A stretch of DNA of 64,000 nt from Bacteroidota bacterium. GTDB lineage: Bacteria; Bacteroidota; Bacteroidia; Bacteroidales; Lentimicrobiaceae. A program made the position numbers and the translations under genes. The DNA lies in the NCBI GenBank assembly GCA_023441805.1, contig JAEZNO010000001.1:265531-329530 (forward strand), given 5' to 3'. Shown here in pieces: positions 48,522-58,188 of this stretch. The notes beneath the pieces were generated by a model. That model was not told the DNA's origin and did no database searches. It was given only the letters and a program-made list of their open reading frames with translations. The first letter of the stretch is position 1. Each line of letters starts with the position of its first letter.

Positions 48522-51500
48522 TTACCTGGTAATAATTAGTTTAATAGTACTGCTGAAATTACTGTTTTTAGCATTTAAGAGATAAACTCCTGTAGCTAAG
48601 TTGTGAGTGTCAATTACATGGGTGTTGCTACTAACGGTTTCATGTAAAATTTCAACTCCTGTAAGTGAATAAATACTTATCTCAGCCTTATTCTGTTTAG
48701 CAGGAAGCACAATTGTGAAATGATCATTAGCAGGATTTGGATACAACGACAGGTTATCCAATTTCATTTCATTTCTCTTGATGCAGATGTCAACAGTAAT
48801 GTATCCGGCTTTAGTAGTTGTGTAATTATATCCTGAACTATCGGTTACTGTCAGGGTAACATCATAAGTTCCCTTTGAGTTATAATAAACAACAGGATTT
48901 TGTTCAGTTGAGTATTCCGGAGAACCACCCGGGAATGACCAGTTCCATGAAGCAATTTCACCTGCTGAGAAGTCGATAAATGCTACTGAATCATTTTCAC
49001 ATACTATTTGTGAATCAACTAAGAAGTTAGCAAGCAACGGAGCTGTGTTGATTCCTAAGAAATCTACATACATGCCCATGAGATTATCGGCAACAGTATA
49101 ATTTACACCGGAAAATTCCATAGAAGATCCAATAGTGCGATAATTTCCTCCATTATAAGCGATTGTTGTATAGTACTGAGGGATTGCGTTTTCAAGAATA
49201 GCAAATGCTGAATCCAGTGGTGCTATACGGTCAACGTTATAATTGTCACCATAGAAATTAAAAGTAATTCCCTCCGTGAAGGTGCCTGTTATTCCATTTA
49301 TTATACCCAGATCATTTGATCCTGAAGCTGTACCATCAATCTTAAACATAGCATGAGCAGCAGTAGGTTCATTAGTTTCCCAGGTATCAGCACCTTCCAT
49401 ATATACTCTTCCCCCGCTATTCATGAAGTTAGCCAATGAATTCCCCTGACCTGATGAAAGAATGGCATTATTTGGATAAGTACCAAGGCATACAAACAGC
49501 GAACGATAAGGTCCTATAATTAATGGCCATGCAGTCATATAATCAGCTATTATTCCATTATCAGCCAATGATTCTTTAATAGCAGGTCCGGAATTGTGAT
49601 TTCGGTCAAGATCTATTATCAGGGCAGGAAACTGTCCAACAGTGAATGCAGGACTACCTGTAGCAGTGAAACCACCATCAGCTACAACATTAAAATTAAG
49701 ATAGGCCTTAAAACCCATAGGGGTAGTTGGTAATGCAGTAATTGTAAATTGAGCTATTGCTGATTCATAACCATTTATTGTACCATAATTAACGGTATCA
49801 ACATTTACAATAATATAAGGATCAACGCTACTCACGACACCTGTTACATTATAGGCCGGTGCAGTACCTGCATTCATAACTTTAAGGTTAATTACAGCCG
49901 TTTCGCCCGGATCAATTCTTCCATTGTTATTTCCCGAGGCATCATTTATAGTCAATCCGTTATATTTTAGAGACGCCGAGTGGGCAGTAACAGTAAATTG
50001 ACCATTCCAGGTATTTGTATCAAGTGTGACTACATAATAGAAGGTAATCTGGTAACCATCAGGTACATTTTCAGCAATTGTAATATTGAAACCATCAGTT
50101 GATGTTATCACCTGGCCTGCCGGAATTAGTGGATAGATCTCACTTGCATCATTGATAACAGTGTACTGATCATTGGTGCTTATTGTAATCGAAGAATACA
50201 CAGCATCTTCGGTTCCTGCATTTTCCATTGCAAGATTCAGGAATACTGATTCTCCGTAATCCAGTTGCTGATTGTTGTTTCCGTCAGGATCGTTAATTGA
50301 GTAATTCTTGTATGTTACATAAGGCCCGTCAAGAGGAATGACTTCTATTTCTTTGACATAAGGAAGATGGTTAAATGCTGTAACTGTAAGGGTGAAAGTA
50401 CTTATTTCAGACAAAACCGGAATGTTAATTGTGGCTTCACCATTTGCTATAACAGCGGTTCCCTGAATTTCACCATCCATGGTAATACATGCAATTGCTC
50501 CATTGACATTACAAGAGATGTCAAACTTATTTGATCCGATAAATGCAATCTGATCATGGTTTACGACCAGATTTTCAGGCATTGCAGTGCGAATCACTAC
50601 AGATGGGTCACCAAAAACTAACCACGTATCTGTCATGTCATAGCCGTCCTGTCCGTAAGTGTCATTCATTTTCAGACAGCCACTGACTCCAATACCGGCA
50701 AAGGTTCGTTTAATATTGTCACTATAACTTTCAACAAGAACATCATTCATTTCATCCTGTCCTTCCATCGGTGGGTTCCATGATTGATTGATTGTCGACA
50801 TCATGGTTGCCACGGCACCGGTTGGGCCATTTGTGTTGGATGCTCTTAGCCATGCTTCAGCAAAACAGGTCATTCCTGTGAAGTTCCCATTAACACAGGC
50901 AACAGAGTAAATAAAAGGCCATCTGTTATTATTTGTCAGTTGGTTAACATTTGTGTTTGAGAAACCGGTTGTACCCCATGATACATCACTTCCATGACCG
51001 ACATAATTAATAATACTGCGACCATCATTTAGTTCAGTAGCGACATTTTGGGCAGTCGGGTTTCCGGGAAGGTCTTCACCCCCCTGGGAGCCTTCGTATA
51101 ATTCAGCAACTGTTGAAAATGTATATCCAATAAGGTCAGTGCGAATATTACGCATATGCTGATAATCATACTCACCATCATCACCTGTTCCTTCCTGTGA
51201 AGCAATACCCACACCTTTTGAGAACCAATCGTATGAAATATCCGGCTTCGATTCATACGAGATGGTTCTTTCAACCATTGTGGCTATATGCGCATCTACT
51301 TCTCCTGAAAATCGGCCCACGAGAATATCAGGATAATGATCATTACCTGCAAGATACCCGTATGCCTGATCGGTTGGTCCCGCAAAGTTGCCACTGGTGA
51401 TTGTTGGTACCTGCATATGGTCGCCGACTAACAGAAGGAAGGCCAGTCCTTTTGTAGCATAATAATCAGCCACATAAGTCTTTATTGCAGTTGAATTAGC

Positions 51501-52334
51501 ACCAACCGTTGCAATGTCTACTATCTCGACAGGTATACCTGTCTGCTTTTTCCATTCTACAAAAGGCATCATCTCATCAATAAATTCCCCGTAGCTGATA
51601 ATGAGCATATTGCCCTGTTCAATCACGGGAGTATACCTGCTCAATTGTACTCCTGCGTTCAGGAAGTGATTATTGTAGATATTGTTATAATCTAAACTTA
51701 CTCTGTTTGGAGTATGATTTCTGCTGAGAGGATTTATATCCGAAATGCCATCCTCAGTAACTGAAAGTGTAATATCATAATAAACCCTGAGGGTTTTGGT
51801 TATCGGATTGTAGCTAAACGGATTGACTAATACGGTTTGTCCTCTGAAATCCCTGATAATGTATGGATCACGAAGTGAAGCCTGAAGGTTAGGGTAAAAT
51901 GCATCTATATCGTATACCTTTCCATAAGTATAAGGTACAGTTGAAGGGTCAGTATCTCTGAATATGTTTCCTTTTGAAGGAGCAATCTCAATATCAGGAA
52001 AATCTATATACGAGCTTGCTGTTACTTCAACCATCATCTTTGCCTGATCAGGAATGATAAGCGATGCGGCTATTTTTGGAAGATCAGGCATACCTTTTTC
52101 AAGCAAGGGAGTGGTTTCATCGACTGTAACGGTATATGCCTCACCACGTGGAGTAATAACTTTATTCAGGTTAAAACCATCCAGTTGTACCTTCAATACT
52201 GAATATGAAGTATTCCCTTCAATCAGCTGAATACTTGCAGGTGTCGGGTGATTTGAAGTTATCGGCATCCATTTTTGTGCGGATGCGCAGACTGCTATAA
52301 ACAGAATAAATGTTCCGAGTAATAGTTTTTTCAT
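48522..52334 (-). CDS. Giant secreted C25 (gingipain-family) peptidase, copy 1
   Basis: A 1270-residue secreted protease. Signal peptide 1-19 (to CASAQ), propeptide about 20-230, and C25 caspase-like domain about 240-600 with LLLVGDHMQVPT, catalytic His near 446 in NYVGHGSDVSWG and catalytic Cys near 479 in IYSVACVNGNF. CARDB/Ig-like domains follow (KNYSINDPDGNNNQQLDYGES and a second such repeat with DASGNNNGRIDPGE), then a PKD domain (about 1095-1180) and a T9SS type A sorting domain starting LYPNPANDHF. It is probably cell-surface or released, and digests proteins. The paralogue lies 46 bases upstream on the same strand. Confidence 0.93.
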   Translation of the reverse strand: MKKLLLGTFILFIAVCASAQKWMPITSNHPTPASIQLIEGNTSYSVLKVQLDGFNLNKVITPRGEAYTVTVDETTPLLEKGMPDLPKIAASLIIPDQAKMMVEVTASSYIDFPDIEIAPSKGNIFRDTDPSTVPYTYGKVYDIDAFYPNLQASLRDPYIIRDFRGQTVLVNPFSYNPITKTLRVYYDITLSVTEDGISDINPLSRNHTPNRVSLDYNNIYNNHFLNAGVQLSRYTPVIEQGNMLIISYGEFIDEMMPFVEWKKQTGIPVEIVDIATVGANSTAIKTYVADYYATKGLAFLLLVGDHMQVPTITSGNFAGPTDQAYGYLAGNDHYPDILVGRFSGEVDAHIATMVERTISYESKPDISYDWFSKGVGIASQEGTGDDGEYDYQHMRNIRTDLIGYTFSTVAELYEGSQGGEDLPGNPTAQNVATELNDGRSIINYVGHGSDVSWGTTGFSNTNVNQLTNNNRWPFIYSVACVNGNFTGMTCFAEAWLRASNTNGPTGAVATMMSTINQSWNPPMEGQDEMNDVLVESYSDNIKRTFAGIGVSGCLKMNDTYGQDGYDMTDTWLVFGDPSVVIRTAMPENLVVNHDQIAFIGSNKFDISCNVNGAIACITMDGEIQGTAVIANGEATINIPVLSEISTFTLTVTAFNHLPYVKEIEVIPLDGPYVTYKNYSINDPDGNNNQQLDYGESVFLNLAMENAGTEDAVYSSITISTNDQYTVINDASEIYPLIPAGQVITSTDGFNITIAENVPDGYQITFYYVVTLDTNTWNGQFTVTAHSASLKYNGLTINDASGNNNGRIDPGETAVINLKVMNAGTAPAYNVTGVVSSVDPYIIVNVDTVNYGTINGYESAIAQFTITALPTTPMGFKAYLNFNVVADGGFTATGSPAFTVGQFPALIIDLDRNHNSGPAIKESLADNGIIADYMTAWPLIIGPYRSLFVCLGTYPNNAILSSGQGNSLANFMNSGGRVYMEGADTWETNEPTAAHAMFKIDGTASGSNDLGIINGITGTFTEGITFNFYGDNYNVDRIAPLDSAFAILENAIPQYYTTIAYNGGNYRTIGSSMEFSGVNYTVADNLMGMYVDFLGINTAPLLANFLVDSQIVCENDSVAFIDFSAGEIASWNWSFPGGSPEYSTEQNPVVYYNSKGTYDVTLTVTDSSGYNYTTTKAGYITVDICIKRNEMKLDNLSLYPNPANDHFTIVLPAKQNKAEISIYSLTGVEILHETVSSNTHVIDTHNLATGVYLLNAKNSNFSSTIKLIITR

Positions 52335-52380
52335 TTGAATGGTCGTTTATAAAAATATGGTATTTGGTTACAGAAAAATA

Positions 52381-55300
52381 CTAATCAAGCATTACTAATT
52401 TTCGGAGTATACTCTTGGTATTAGTGTCAAACTTTATAAAGTAAACTCCCGGCTGAAGTTTGGATGCATTGATCTCCATATGATAAGTTCCTGCCTGAAC
52501 TTCTGTTGATTCCATAATAAGTTGAACTTCCTGCCCCAAGGTATTGAGAATTTTAATACTGACTGGTGTATTGTTCAGTACACTATACTCAATACGGAAC
52601 TGATTAGTGAATGGATTTGGGTAAGCGTTGAATTCTTTGTAAGTCTCAATATTAGGTACACCAACTATTTCAACATAAATCTGATTTGAACCCTCAGATT
52701 CACATCCTTCGGCGGATGTTACCGTAGCATAATAAGTGTCAGTGACTGTTGGCTCGTAAGTTTGATCAGTTGCACCCTCAATGGCGCCTTTGCTATTATA
52801 CCATTGATTACCCTCATTCGCAGTTGAAACCAGTAGATCATTCTGTAAACTGATGGTTGGAGCTTCAGGAGCTTCTATTACCTGAATTGTAATATTATCT
52901 GATGCCGTAGAAGTGCCTGAGGTAATGTTCAAGGTAAACTCAGTAGTTGAGTTTAAAGTGGCAACAGGATTATAAACAGTGTTATTGTTTAACAACCCTG
53001 ATGGTTGCCAGTCATAACTTACATCCTCAGGGTTATTGATAGCAAATGCAAACAGATTGATGTCCTGAGATTCACATACTTCCTGCGGATAAGAGAAAGT
53101 ATGAGCCTGAAATCCGTAAACGGGAGGAATGTTGTTACCTGACGGGAAGATGATATCATCAATATATGCAGCATCCGAACCCGCGACAATAAACTGGTTC
53201 TTTGAATATTCCCATGTAAATGTGTGAGTACCTGCGGTTACCGGGTATGATACAGTTTCCCAGTTCAAGATACCTGACCATGAGTCTTGTTTTACATTGT
53301 CAATATAGAATGACAGGAAGTCATGGTCTGCTTCAGACGATACCTTATGGGCAAAAATAATTACATCGTTAGTCGGTACATCAATTGTTATTGAGAGTTG
53401 AGTACTCATGTTGTGACCGATATTTCCTGATTTGGCACTATAAAGCCCTGAATTGACAATCATTGGTCTGATAATCCAAGGATTAGCACTGCTATTTTGC
53501 CAGTTGAATGAAGTAAAATCACCTGATTCAAAACCTTCAGTCAATAAGCTAACCGGTATCTGATAATGTTTAGTGGCAGAATAAGGATCAGCATTTGAGC
53601 TTGAATAGAAATTAAGCCATGATCCCTCAGGAAGATCATCAGCAACAGTCAATTCATAGACTGCATAACCAGTATTGTTACAATCCAGATTGCCTGTAAA
53701 ATATGCATTGTCAGATAATACTGCACCTGAATCATCACTAAAGAGATAGGTATATGAATCAAAAGCAGAACTATGGCCTTCATTGCAAACAGGGATTTTA
53801 ATTAAAACCTGCTCACCGACTTCAAGTCTGCCATTAGGTGAAAGTGATTTTGAATCGTCAATGATTACATCCTTCAATACCATCTTTGGAGCATTCAGGA
53901 TAAGGTTGAAATCATCAATCCACGAATTTGTATCACTTACCATGGTCAAAATTAAAGGTGCTGTTAATTGATCAGGCAACCATTCGTTAGTCGTAATCTT
54001 GAATGCCTTAGGTATAGTCACTGAACTACCTGCAGGTATTGTACCCCAATTAACGACAGCATTATCGATAGTGAGGTATTCACAATTTGATGAGAGAGTA
54101 ACAGTAACATTCTCAGCATCTACAAAACCGACATTTCTGATGGTCGCATTAAAAGATATGCTTTCATTGTAGTCGGCTTTGGTATTATTATTACCATCCG
54201 CATCATTGACAATCATCGAGTGGAGCAGTAAATATGGTTCATTAGCAGCACCAACTATTACACTGCCTATGTATGGTTGTTTATTCTGAGCGGTTACAAC
54301 AATATCTGCATAACCTGATAATGGTGCATTTGTGAGATGAACTGTGGCTACACCAGTTTCATCAGCAAGGGAAGCACCGCATAGAACTCCTTCGGCTGAA
54401 ATTGCTACATATGCATACGGAACTGACGTAACCGTGAATTCTTCAGCCGCCGGTGGAAGCATCGGATCATGAATTACCGGCATGGGTGAAGGAATTCCTT
54501 TATTATAAATTGTCAATGAGGGATCACCCATTAGGCAGTAAATTTCCCAATAGTATTCAGCCATTGAAGGTGAACCTTCAGTCACCGCCAAATTACCTGC
54601 AAAAATTAGTTGGTCCATGGTAGTATACCAGTCCTCAAATGGTTCTCCATGGTCATGGAATGCACGATCGTAATTACCTAATGAAGTTTCCTCATAAGTA
54701 GGATTTACAACGATGTTTCCAACGCCGACTCCATAATAGTAATCTTCATCCCAGTAAGTATTATTTGAACCTCCAATATAACCTACTGCCCCTTTATTGG
54801 CAGCTCTGACAATTTCCTCGGCAAAACATGTATTGCCATACATACTTGTCTGGCAGCAATTGCCAACCATGAGTGGGTATTTACCGTTATTCTGGAGTCC
54901 GGGTATATCACTGATTGAGAATGTGGGATCAGCCCAACCGGAGGCACTTCCATGTGCTGTGTAATTTGCGTACCCGACACCATCACTTACGTTTTGAATA
55001 ATCTGACTGTCTGAATTTCCTGATTCAGGATATAAATAGGTGTGGCTTAATAATCCATGAGCTTCATTAAAGTAATATGTTGTCCCATAGTTAATTTGTC
55101 CATTTGCCCATTTAGGTGCATAATTTGCATCAACCCCTCCAATCATTACGCATTCTCCTAAAAATGAGGGATCGGAGAAGAGGTATTGCTCATACATCAG
55201 AGTTTTGTCAATCTGTGGCTGAAGTTGTTGGACTGTCTCAGCAGAAAAGCGTCCATAATACATTTCAGGAAAATAGTCGTTTGTATACTCACAGTAATAC

Positions 55301-56301
55301 AAATCAGTGACATGTTCAGTTGTGAAAACAGGGATCTGCGCTACGTCACCAACGAAAAGTACAAATGTCGGCGATGGATCTTCGGGTGTACCCTGCATAT
55401 ACAGGTTCTGCAGGTATGACTTGATTGAATTGGTGGTTGTGCCAACTTGGGGATTATTGGTATAGGCCTCAATGATAGTAAATCCTTTCTTGGTTTTCCA
55501 TTCAATGAAGGGCTGTAATGCCTGCTGGAACATGGGATCAGAAACAATCACCATTTTAACCGGATATTGGGTAATGGTTTCTCTCACAGGAAGAACCGGA
55601 AGCTTGTTAGCGAATGCTGAATTATTGCTGCTAAAATAGGGTGATGCTGTTCTTTGCTGTAGATAAAGTGTTGCTTCAGGATCACCATTCGTGAAATTTA
55701 CTCTGAATCGAACATCATCATATACCCTTATTGTTCCTTCAACCGGGTTATAGGTAACCGGTGAGATGTCAATACGTGCAATCCTGGTTCCACGCATGAA
55801 TCCTAATATTTCTGTCTTACAAAGATCTGTACCCAAAAATTGGTTCAGATTATAAGCCTCATTATTGATTATAAACTCAGGATTGGCATTGTTTTTTGCC
55901 ACAGGATGCTGGGCCGGTATGATCCTGTTGATTATACCCAAATTGTTCAGATTATACTCTTTAAAGCTCGATGACAGTATCTCAATTTCGAGCTCTGCTC
56001 CGTAAGGAATTGAGATGAGTTTTCTCAATACAGGGAGTTTTGGGAATCCTACTTCCTGACTAAATACATAACCGGGTGCCGCTATTTCAGTAAATACACC
56101 CTGATCAGTTTGAACATCAATCTTGTTGATGTTTGAAAAAGTATTGTGAATTGTAATACCGGTAAATTCACTCTCTTCAACCACAAACGTTGAGGGTAAA
56201 TCACTAAGAACTATCTGTGCTCTAAGACCGGTTGCTCCGATAACCAGTACTAATGTGATAAAGACAGAGCGTAACAATGACAGGCGTAAAGATTGTACCA
56301 T
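52381..56301 (-). CDS. Giant secreted C25 (gingipain-family) peptidase, copy 2
   Basis: A 1306-residue paralogue of the downstream gene. Signal peptide 1-28 (to LRAQ), propeptide to about 230, C25 domain about 245-610 with VLFVGDVAQIPV, catalytic His near 450 in NYTAHGSASGW and catalytic Cys in MVGNCCQTSMYG (about 482-483). A CARDB-like repeat (MIVNDADGNNNTKADYNES), a jelly-roll/MAM-like domain (about 930-1060 with AAYIDDIIFPSG), an Ig-like domain with a Cys-containing CESQDINLFAF start, and a T9SS sorting domain (YPNPFTNQFRIEY) follow. The two peptidase genes form an operon or tandem duplication, probably driven by the promoter element at 56339-56346. Confidence 0.93.
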   Translation of the reverse strand: MVQSLRLSLLRSVFITLVLVIGATGLRAQIVLSDLPSTFVVEESEFTGITIHNTFSNINKIDVQTDQGVFTEIAAPGYVFSQEVGFPKLPVLRKLISIPYGAELEIEILSSSFKEYNLNNLGIINRIIPAQHPVAKNNANPEFIINNEAYNLNQFLGTDLCKTEILGFMRGTRIARIDISPVTYNPVEGTIRVYDDVRFRVNFTNGDPEATLYLQQRTASPYFSSNNSAFANKLPVLPVRETITQYPVKMVIVSDPMFQQALQPFIEWKTKKGFTIIEAYTNNPQVGTTTNSIKSYLQNLYMQGTPEDPSPTFVLFVGDVAQIPVFTTEHVTDLYYCEYTNDYFPEMYYGRFSAETVQQLQPQIDKTLMYEQYLFSDPSFLGECVMIGGVDANYAPKWANGQINYGTTYYFNEAHGLLSHTYLYPESGNSDSQIIQNVSDGVGYANYTAHGSASGWADPTFSISDIPGLQNNGKYPLMVGNCCQTSMYGNTCFAEEIVRAANKGAVGYIGGSNNTYWDEDYYYGVGVGNIVVNPTYEETSLGNYDRAFHDHGEPFEDWYTTMDQLIFAGNLAVTEGSPSMAEYYWEIYCLMGDPSLTIYNKGIPSPMPVIHDPMLPPAAEEFTVTSVPYAYVAISAEGVLCGASLADETGVATVHLTNAPLSGYADIVVTAQNKQPYIGSVIVGAANEPYLLLHSMIVNDADGNNNTKADYNESISFNATIRNVGFVDAENVTVTLSSNCEYLTIDNAVVNWGTIPAGSSVTIPKAFKITTNEWLPDQLTAPLILTMVSDTNSWIDDFNLILNAPKMVLKDVIIDDSKSLSPNGRLEVGEQVLIKIPVCNEGHSSAFDSYTYLFSDDSGAVLSDNAYFTGNLDCNNTGYAVYELTVADDLPEGSWLNFYSSSNADPYSATKHYQIPVSLLTEGFESGDFTSFNWQNSSANPWIIRPMIVNSGLYSAKSGNIGHNMSTQLSITIDVPTNDVIIFAHKVSSEADHDFLSFYIDNVKQDSWSGILNWETVSYPVTAGTHTFTWEYSKNQFIVAGSDAAYIDDIIFPSGNNIPPVYGFQAHTFSYPQEVCESQDINLFAFAINNPEDVSYDWQPSGLLNNNTVYNPVATLNSTTEFTLNITSGTSTASDNITIQVIEAPEAPTISLQNDLLVSTANEGNQWYNSKGAIEGATDQTYEPTVTDTYYATVTSAEGCESEGSNQIYVEIVGVPNIETYKEFNAYPNPFTNQFRIEYSVLNNTPVSIKILNTLGQEVQLIMESTEVQAGTYHMEINASKLQPGVYFIKFDTNTKSILRKLVMLD

Positions 56302-56338
56302 ATGTTGATAATTAATTGATTACTGTCTTAACTTGTTA

Positions 56339-56346
56339 CAAAGCTA
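56339..56346 (-). promoter_or_regulatory. Promoter -7 element for the C25 peptidase pair
   Basis: Minus-strand TAGCTTTG, a TAnnTTTG match, 37 bases before the ATG at 56301, with a TTG 21 bases further upstream (56368-56370). Confidence 0.5.
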
Positions 56347-56462
56347 ACAACAAAAGAATTTAAGAAACAAGAATTAAGTAATAAATTATGCGAAAAAAAT
56401 GATTGTACCAGATATAATAATGATTTCAGTGCAATGCCTTATATACCGATGGCATTAATAAG

Positions 56463-57701
56463 CTATATTTCCCTGTCAATATGCACTTTATCAATTTTCT
56501 TAATTCCTGAAACAGGTATCAATGTGGCAATTAGGCCGATTGCTGCAACTACCATAAACACGTAAAGGAAGTCCCTCCAATACATCAGTACAGGATATGA
56601 CGAAATGAGGAATGACCCACCTTCAGCATTGATCTTAACTATCCCGAATTGTTGCTGAATAATACAAATAACGGCTCCCAGTACTATTCCTGCTACTGCT
56701 CCGGTCATCACAACAAGTATCCCTTCTGTCATGAATATCTTTTTAACCAGTCTGTTTGGTGCTCCCAAAGCGTATAAAATTGATATGTCTTTCCTTTTAT
56801 CAAGTATCAGCATTGAAAGTGAACCGACCATGTTAAAAGTTGCAATAAACAGGATGAACGAAAGGATCATGAAAATAGCATACTTTTCCGAGCGCATCAC
56901 CTTGTAGAGGGTCTCTTGTTGTTCGTAACGGTTTTTGACAATAAACGAATTCCCCAAAATTTCCTTAACGCTTTCCTGAATACTCATCATATCGGCATCC
57001 TGATTCAGGGCTATTTCAATTGAAGTCAATTCATCGGTATATTCAAATAACTCTCTGGTAAAGCTAATTGGCACAATCATGTACTTTACATCGAAATCCT
57101 GTTGAATGGAAAATACCCCTGAGGGCCGGATGTCAAGTCGGGTGAAAGCATTTTCGGGATTAGTGTAAGCCCTGGCAGTTCTTTTTGGGGCATAAACTTC
57201 AATTTTATCCTCGAAGCTGTTGAGATTAATACCCAGATAGTAAGCTATTCCCTGCCCCGGAATGGCAAGTGGCTGATTTTTAAATGTTAGCATTAAGCTG
57301 CCTTCGGTAAGCATACTGTCGATACCTGTCCATGTTGTGTAGTTTTCGTCCACCCCCTTGAGGGTTGCCAGAAATTGATTGGATCTGTATTTTAGGAGAG
57401 CTTTCTCCTCAATGATTCCTGTAACGGCTTTTACACCTGTCACTGATTTGACTTCCTCCCATGGAAAGGTATTTGAACTAAAAGTCTTTCCACTTACGGC
57501 AACTACTTTGAGTGGCGGATCGAATGTATTAAACAGGCTTACTACCAGACTTTCGAATCCGTTGAATACCGAAAGGACAACAATAAGTGCCATTGTACCT
57601 ATAGTAACACCCACCACTGAAATGCCCGAAATTATATTAATCACATTATGTGATTTCTTCGATTTCAGGTAACGCCAGGCTATGTACAATGACAAATTCA
57701 C
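56463..57701 (-). CDS. FtsX-like ABC permease, LolC/LolE type
   Basis: A 412-residue inner-membrane permease. One helix near the N-terminus (GISVVGVTIGTMALIVVLSVFNGF), a large periplasmic domain (about 45-270) and three C-terminal helices (about 275-400) match the LolC/E lipoprotein-releasing fold. RYLKSKKSHNVINIISGISV is the typical cytoplasmic entry. It would extract lipoproteins from the inner membrane together with LolD, which is not in this window. It lies 19 bases downstream of rbfA and shares its transcript. Confidence 0.9.
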   Translation of the reverse strand: MNLSLYIAWRYLKSKKSHNVINIISGISVVGVTIGTMALIVVLSVFNGFESLVVSLFNTFDPPLKVVAVSGKTFSSNTFPWEEVKSVTGVKAVTGIIEEKALLKYRSNQFLATLKGVDENYTTWTGIDSMLTEGSLMLTFKNQPLAIPGQGIAYYLGINLNSFEDKIEVYAPKRTARAYTNPENAFTRLDIRPSGVFSIQQDFDVKYMIVPISFTRELFEYTDELTSIEIALNQDADMMSIQESVKEILGNSFIVKNRYEQQETLYKVMRSEKYAIFMILSFILFIATFNMVGSLSMLILDKRKDISILYALGAPNRLVKKIFMTEGILVVMTGAVAGIVLGAVICIIQQQFGIVKINAEGGSFLISSYPVLMYWRDFLYVFMVVAAIGLIATLIPVSGIKKIDKVHIDREI

Positions 57702-57720
57702 ATCGTTGTGTTTGAGCTGA

Positions 57721-58059
57721 TCAGGATTTCAGCAGTTTGTCAATATTCTCGATGTAATCCAACGAATCATCAATGTGGAAGTCAAGTTCGGGTATCACCC
57801 GCAACTGACCTTTAACTCTCATTCCAAGCTGATGGCGGATATCCTTGGTATGATGTTTCACTGTATTGAACACCATATTTTTATCAGCAGGGCCATATAG
57901 ACTCAAATATACTTTAGCGATTGAAAGATCGGGTGTAATATTGACTTTCGTAACGGTTATCATGTAACCGCCCTGAAATTGTCCGCTAAATATCCTCAGA
58001 ATTTCGCCTAGGTCTTTCTGAATAAGTCTTGATATCTTTTGCTGTCGTTTTGATTCCAT
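57721..58059 (-). CDS. rbfA: Ribosome-binding factor A
   Basis: A 112-residue KH-like protein that binds the 30S subunit and helps 16S rRNA maturation and cold growth. MESKRQQKISRLIQKDLGEIL at the N-terminus, VTKVNITPDLSIAKVYLS in the middle and LRVIPELDFHIDDSLDYIENI at the end are standard RbfA landmarks. Length is normal. It heads a two-gene operon with the LolC/E-like permease. Two promoter-like elements sit just upstream (58064-58081). Confidence 0.93.
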   Translation of the reverse strand: MESKRQQKISRLIQKDLGEILRIFSGQFQGGYMITVTKVNITPDLSIAKVYLSLYGPADKNMVFNTVKHHTKDIRHQLGMRVKGQLRVIPELDFHIDDSLDYIENIDKLLKS

Positions 58060-58063
58060 AGCA

Positions 58064-58081
58064 CAAAGTTAAGCAAATATA
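58064..58081 (-). promoter_or_regulatory. Two overlapping-class promoter elements for rbfA
   Basis: On the minus strand TATATTTG (58081-58074) and TAACTTTG (58071-58064) both match TAnnTTTG. The second would leave a leader of only a few bases before the ATG at 58059; the first about 10. Confidence 0.45.
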
Positions 58082-58145
58082 GGCTGTGCCCAAATGGACA
58101 ACAACTGCTTATTAACTTTTCTTTCAAATTATTATGCAATCGCAC

Positions 58146-58153
58146 TATCTTTG
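58146..58153 (+). promoter_or_regulatory. Promoter -7 element for the ABC exporter gene
   Basis: TATCTTTG matches TAnnTTTG, 35 bases before the ATG at 58189. A nine-codon ORF (58160-58189) begins near the predicted transcription start and ends in TGATG overlapping the exporter's start. Confidence 0.5.
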
Positions 58154-58188
58154 CCGTTTATGGCGTTATTGCCAAAAGCATCCGCTTG

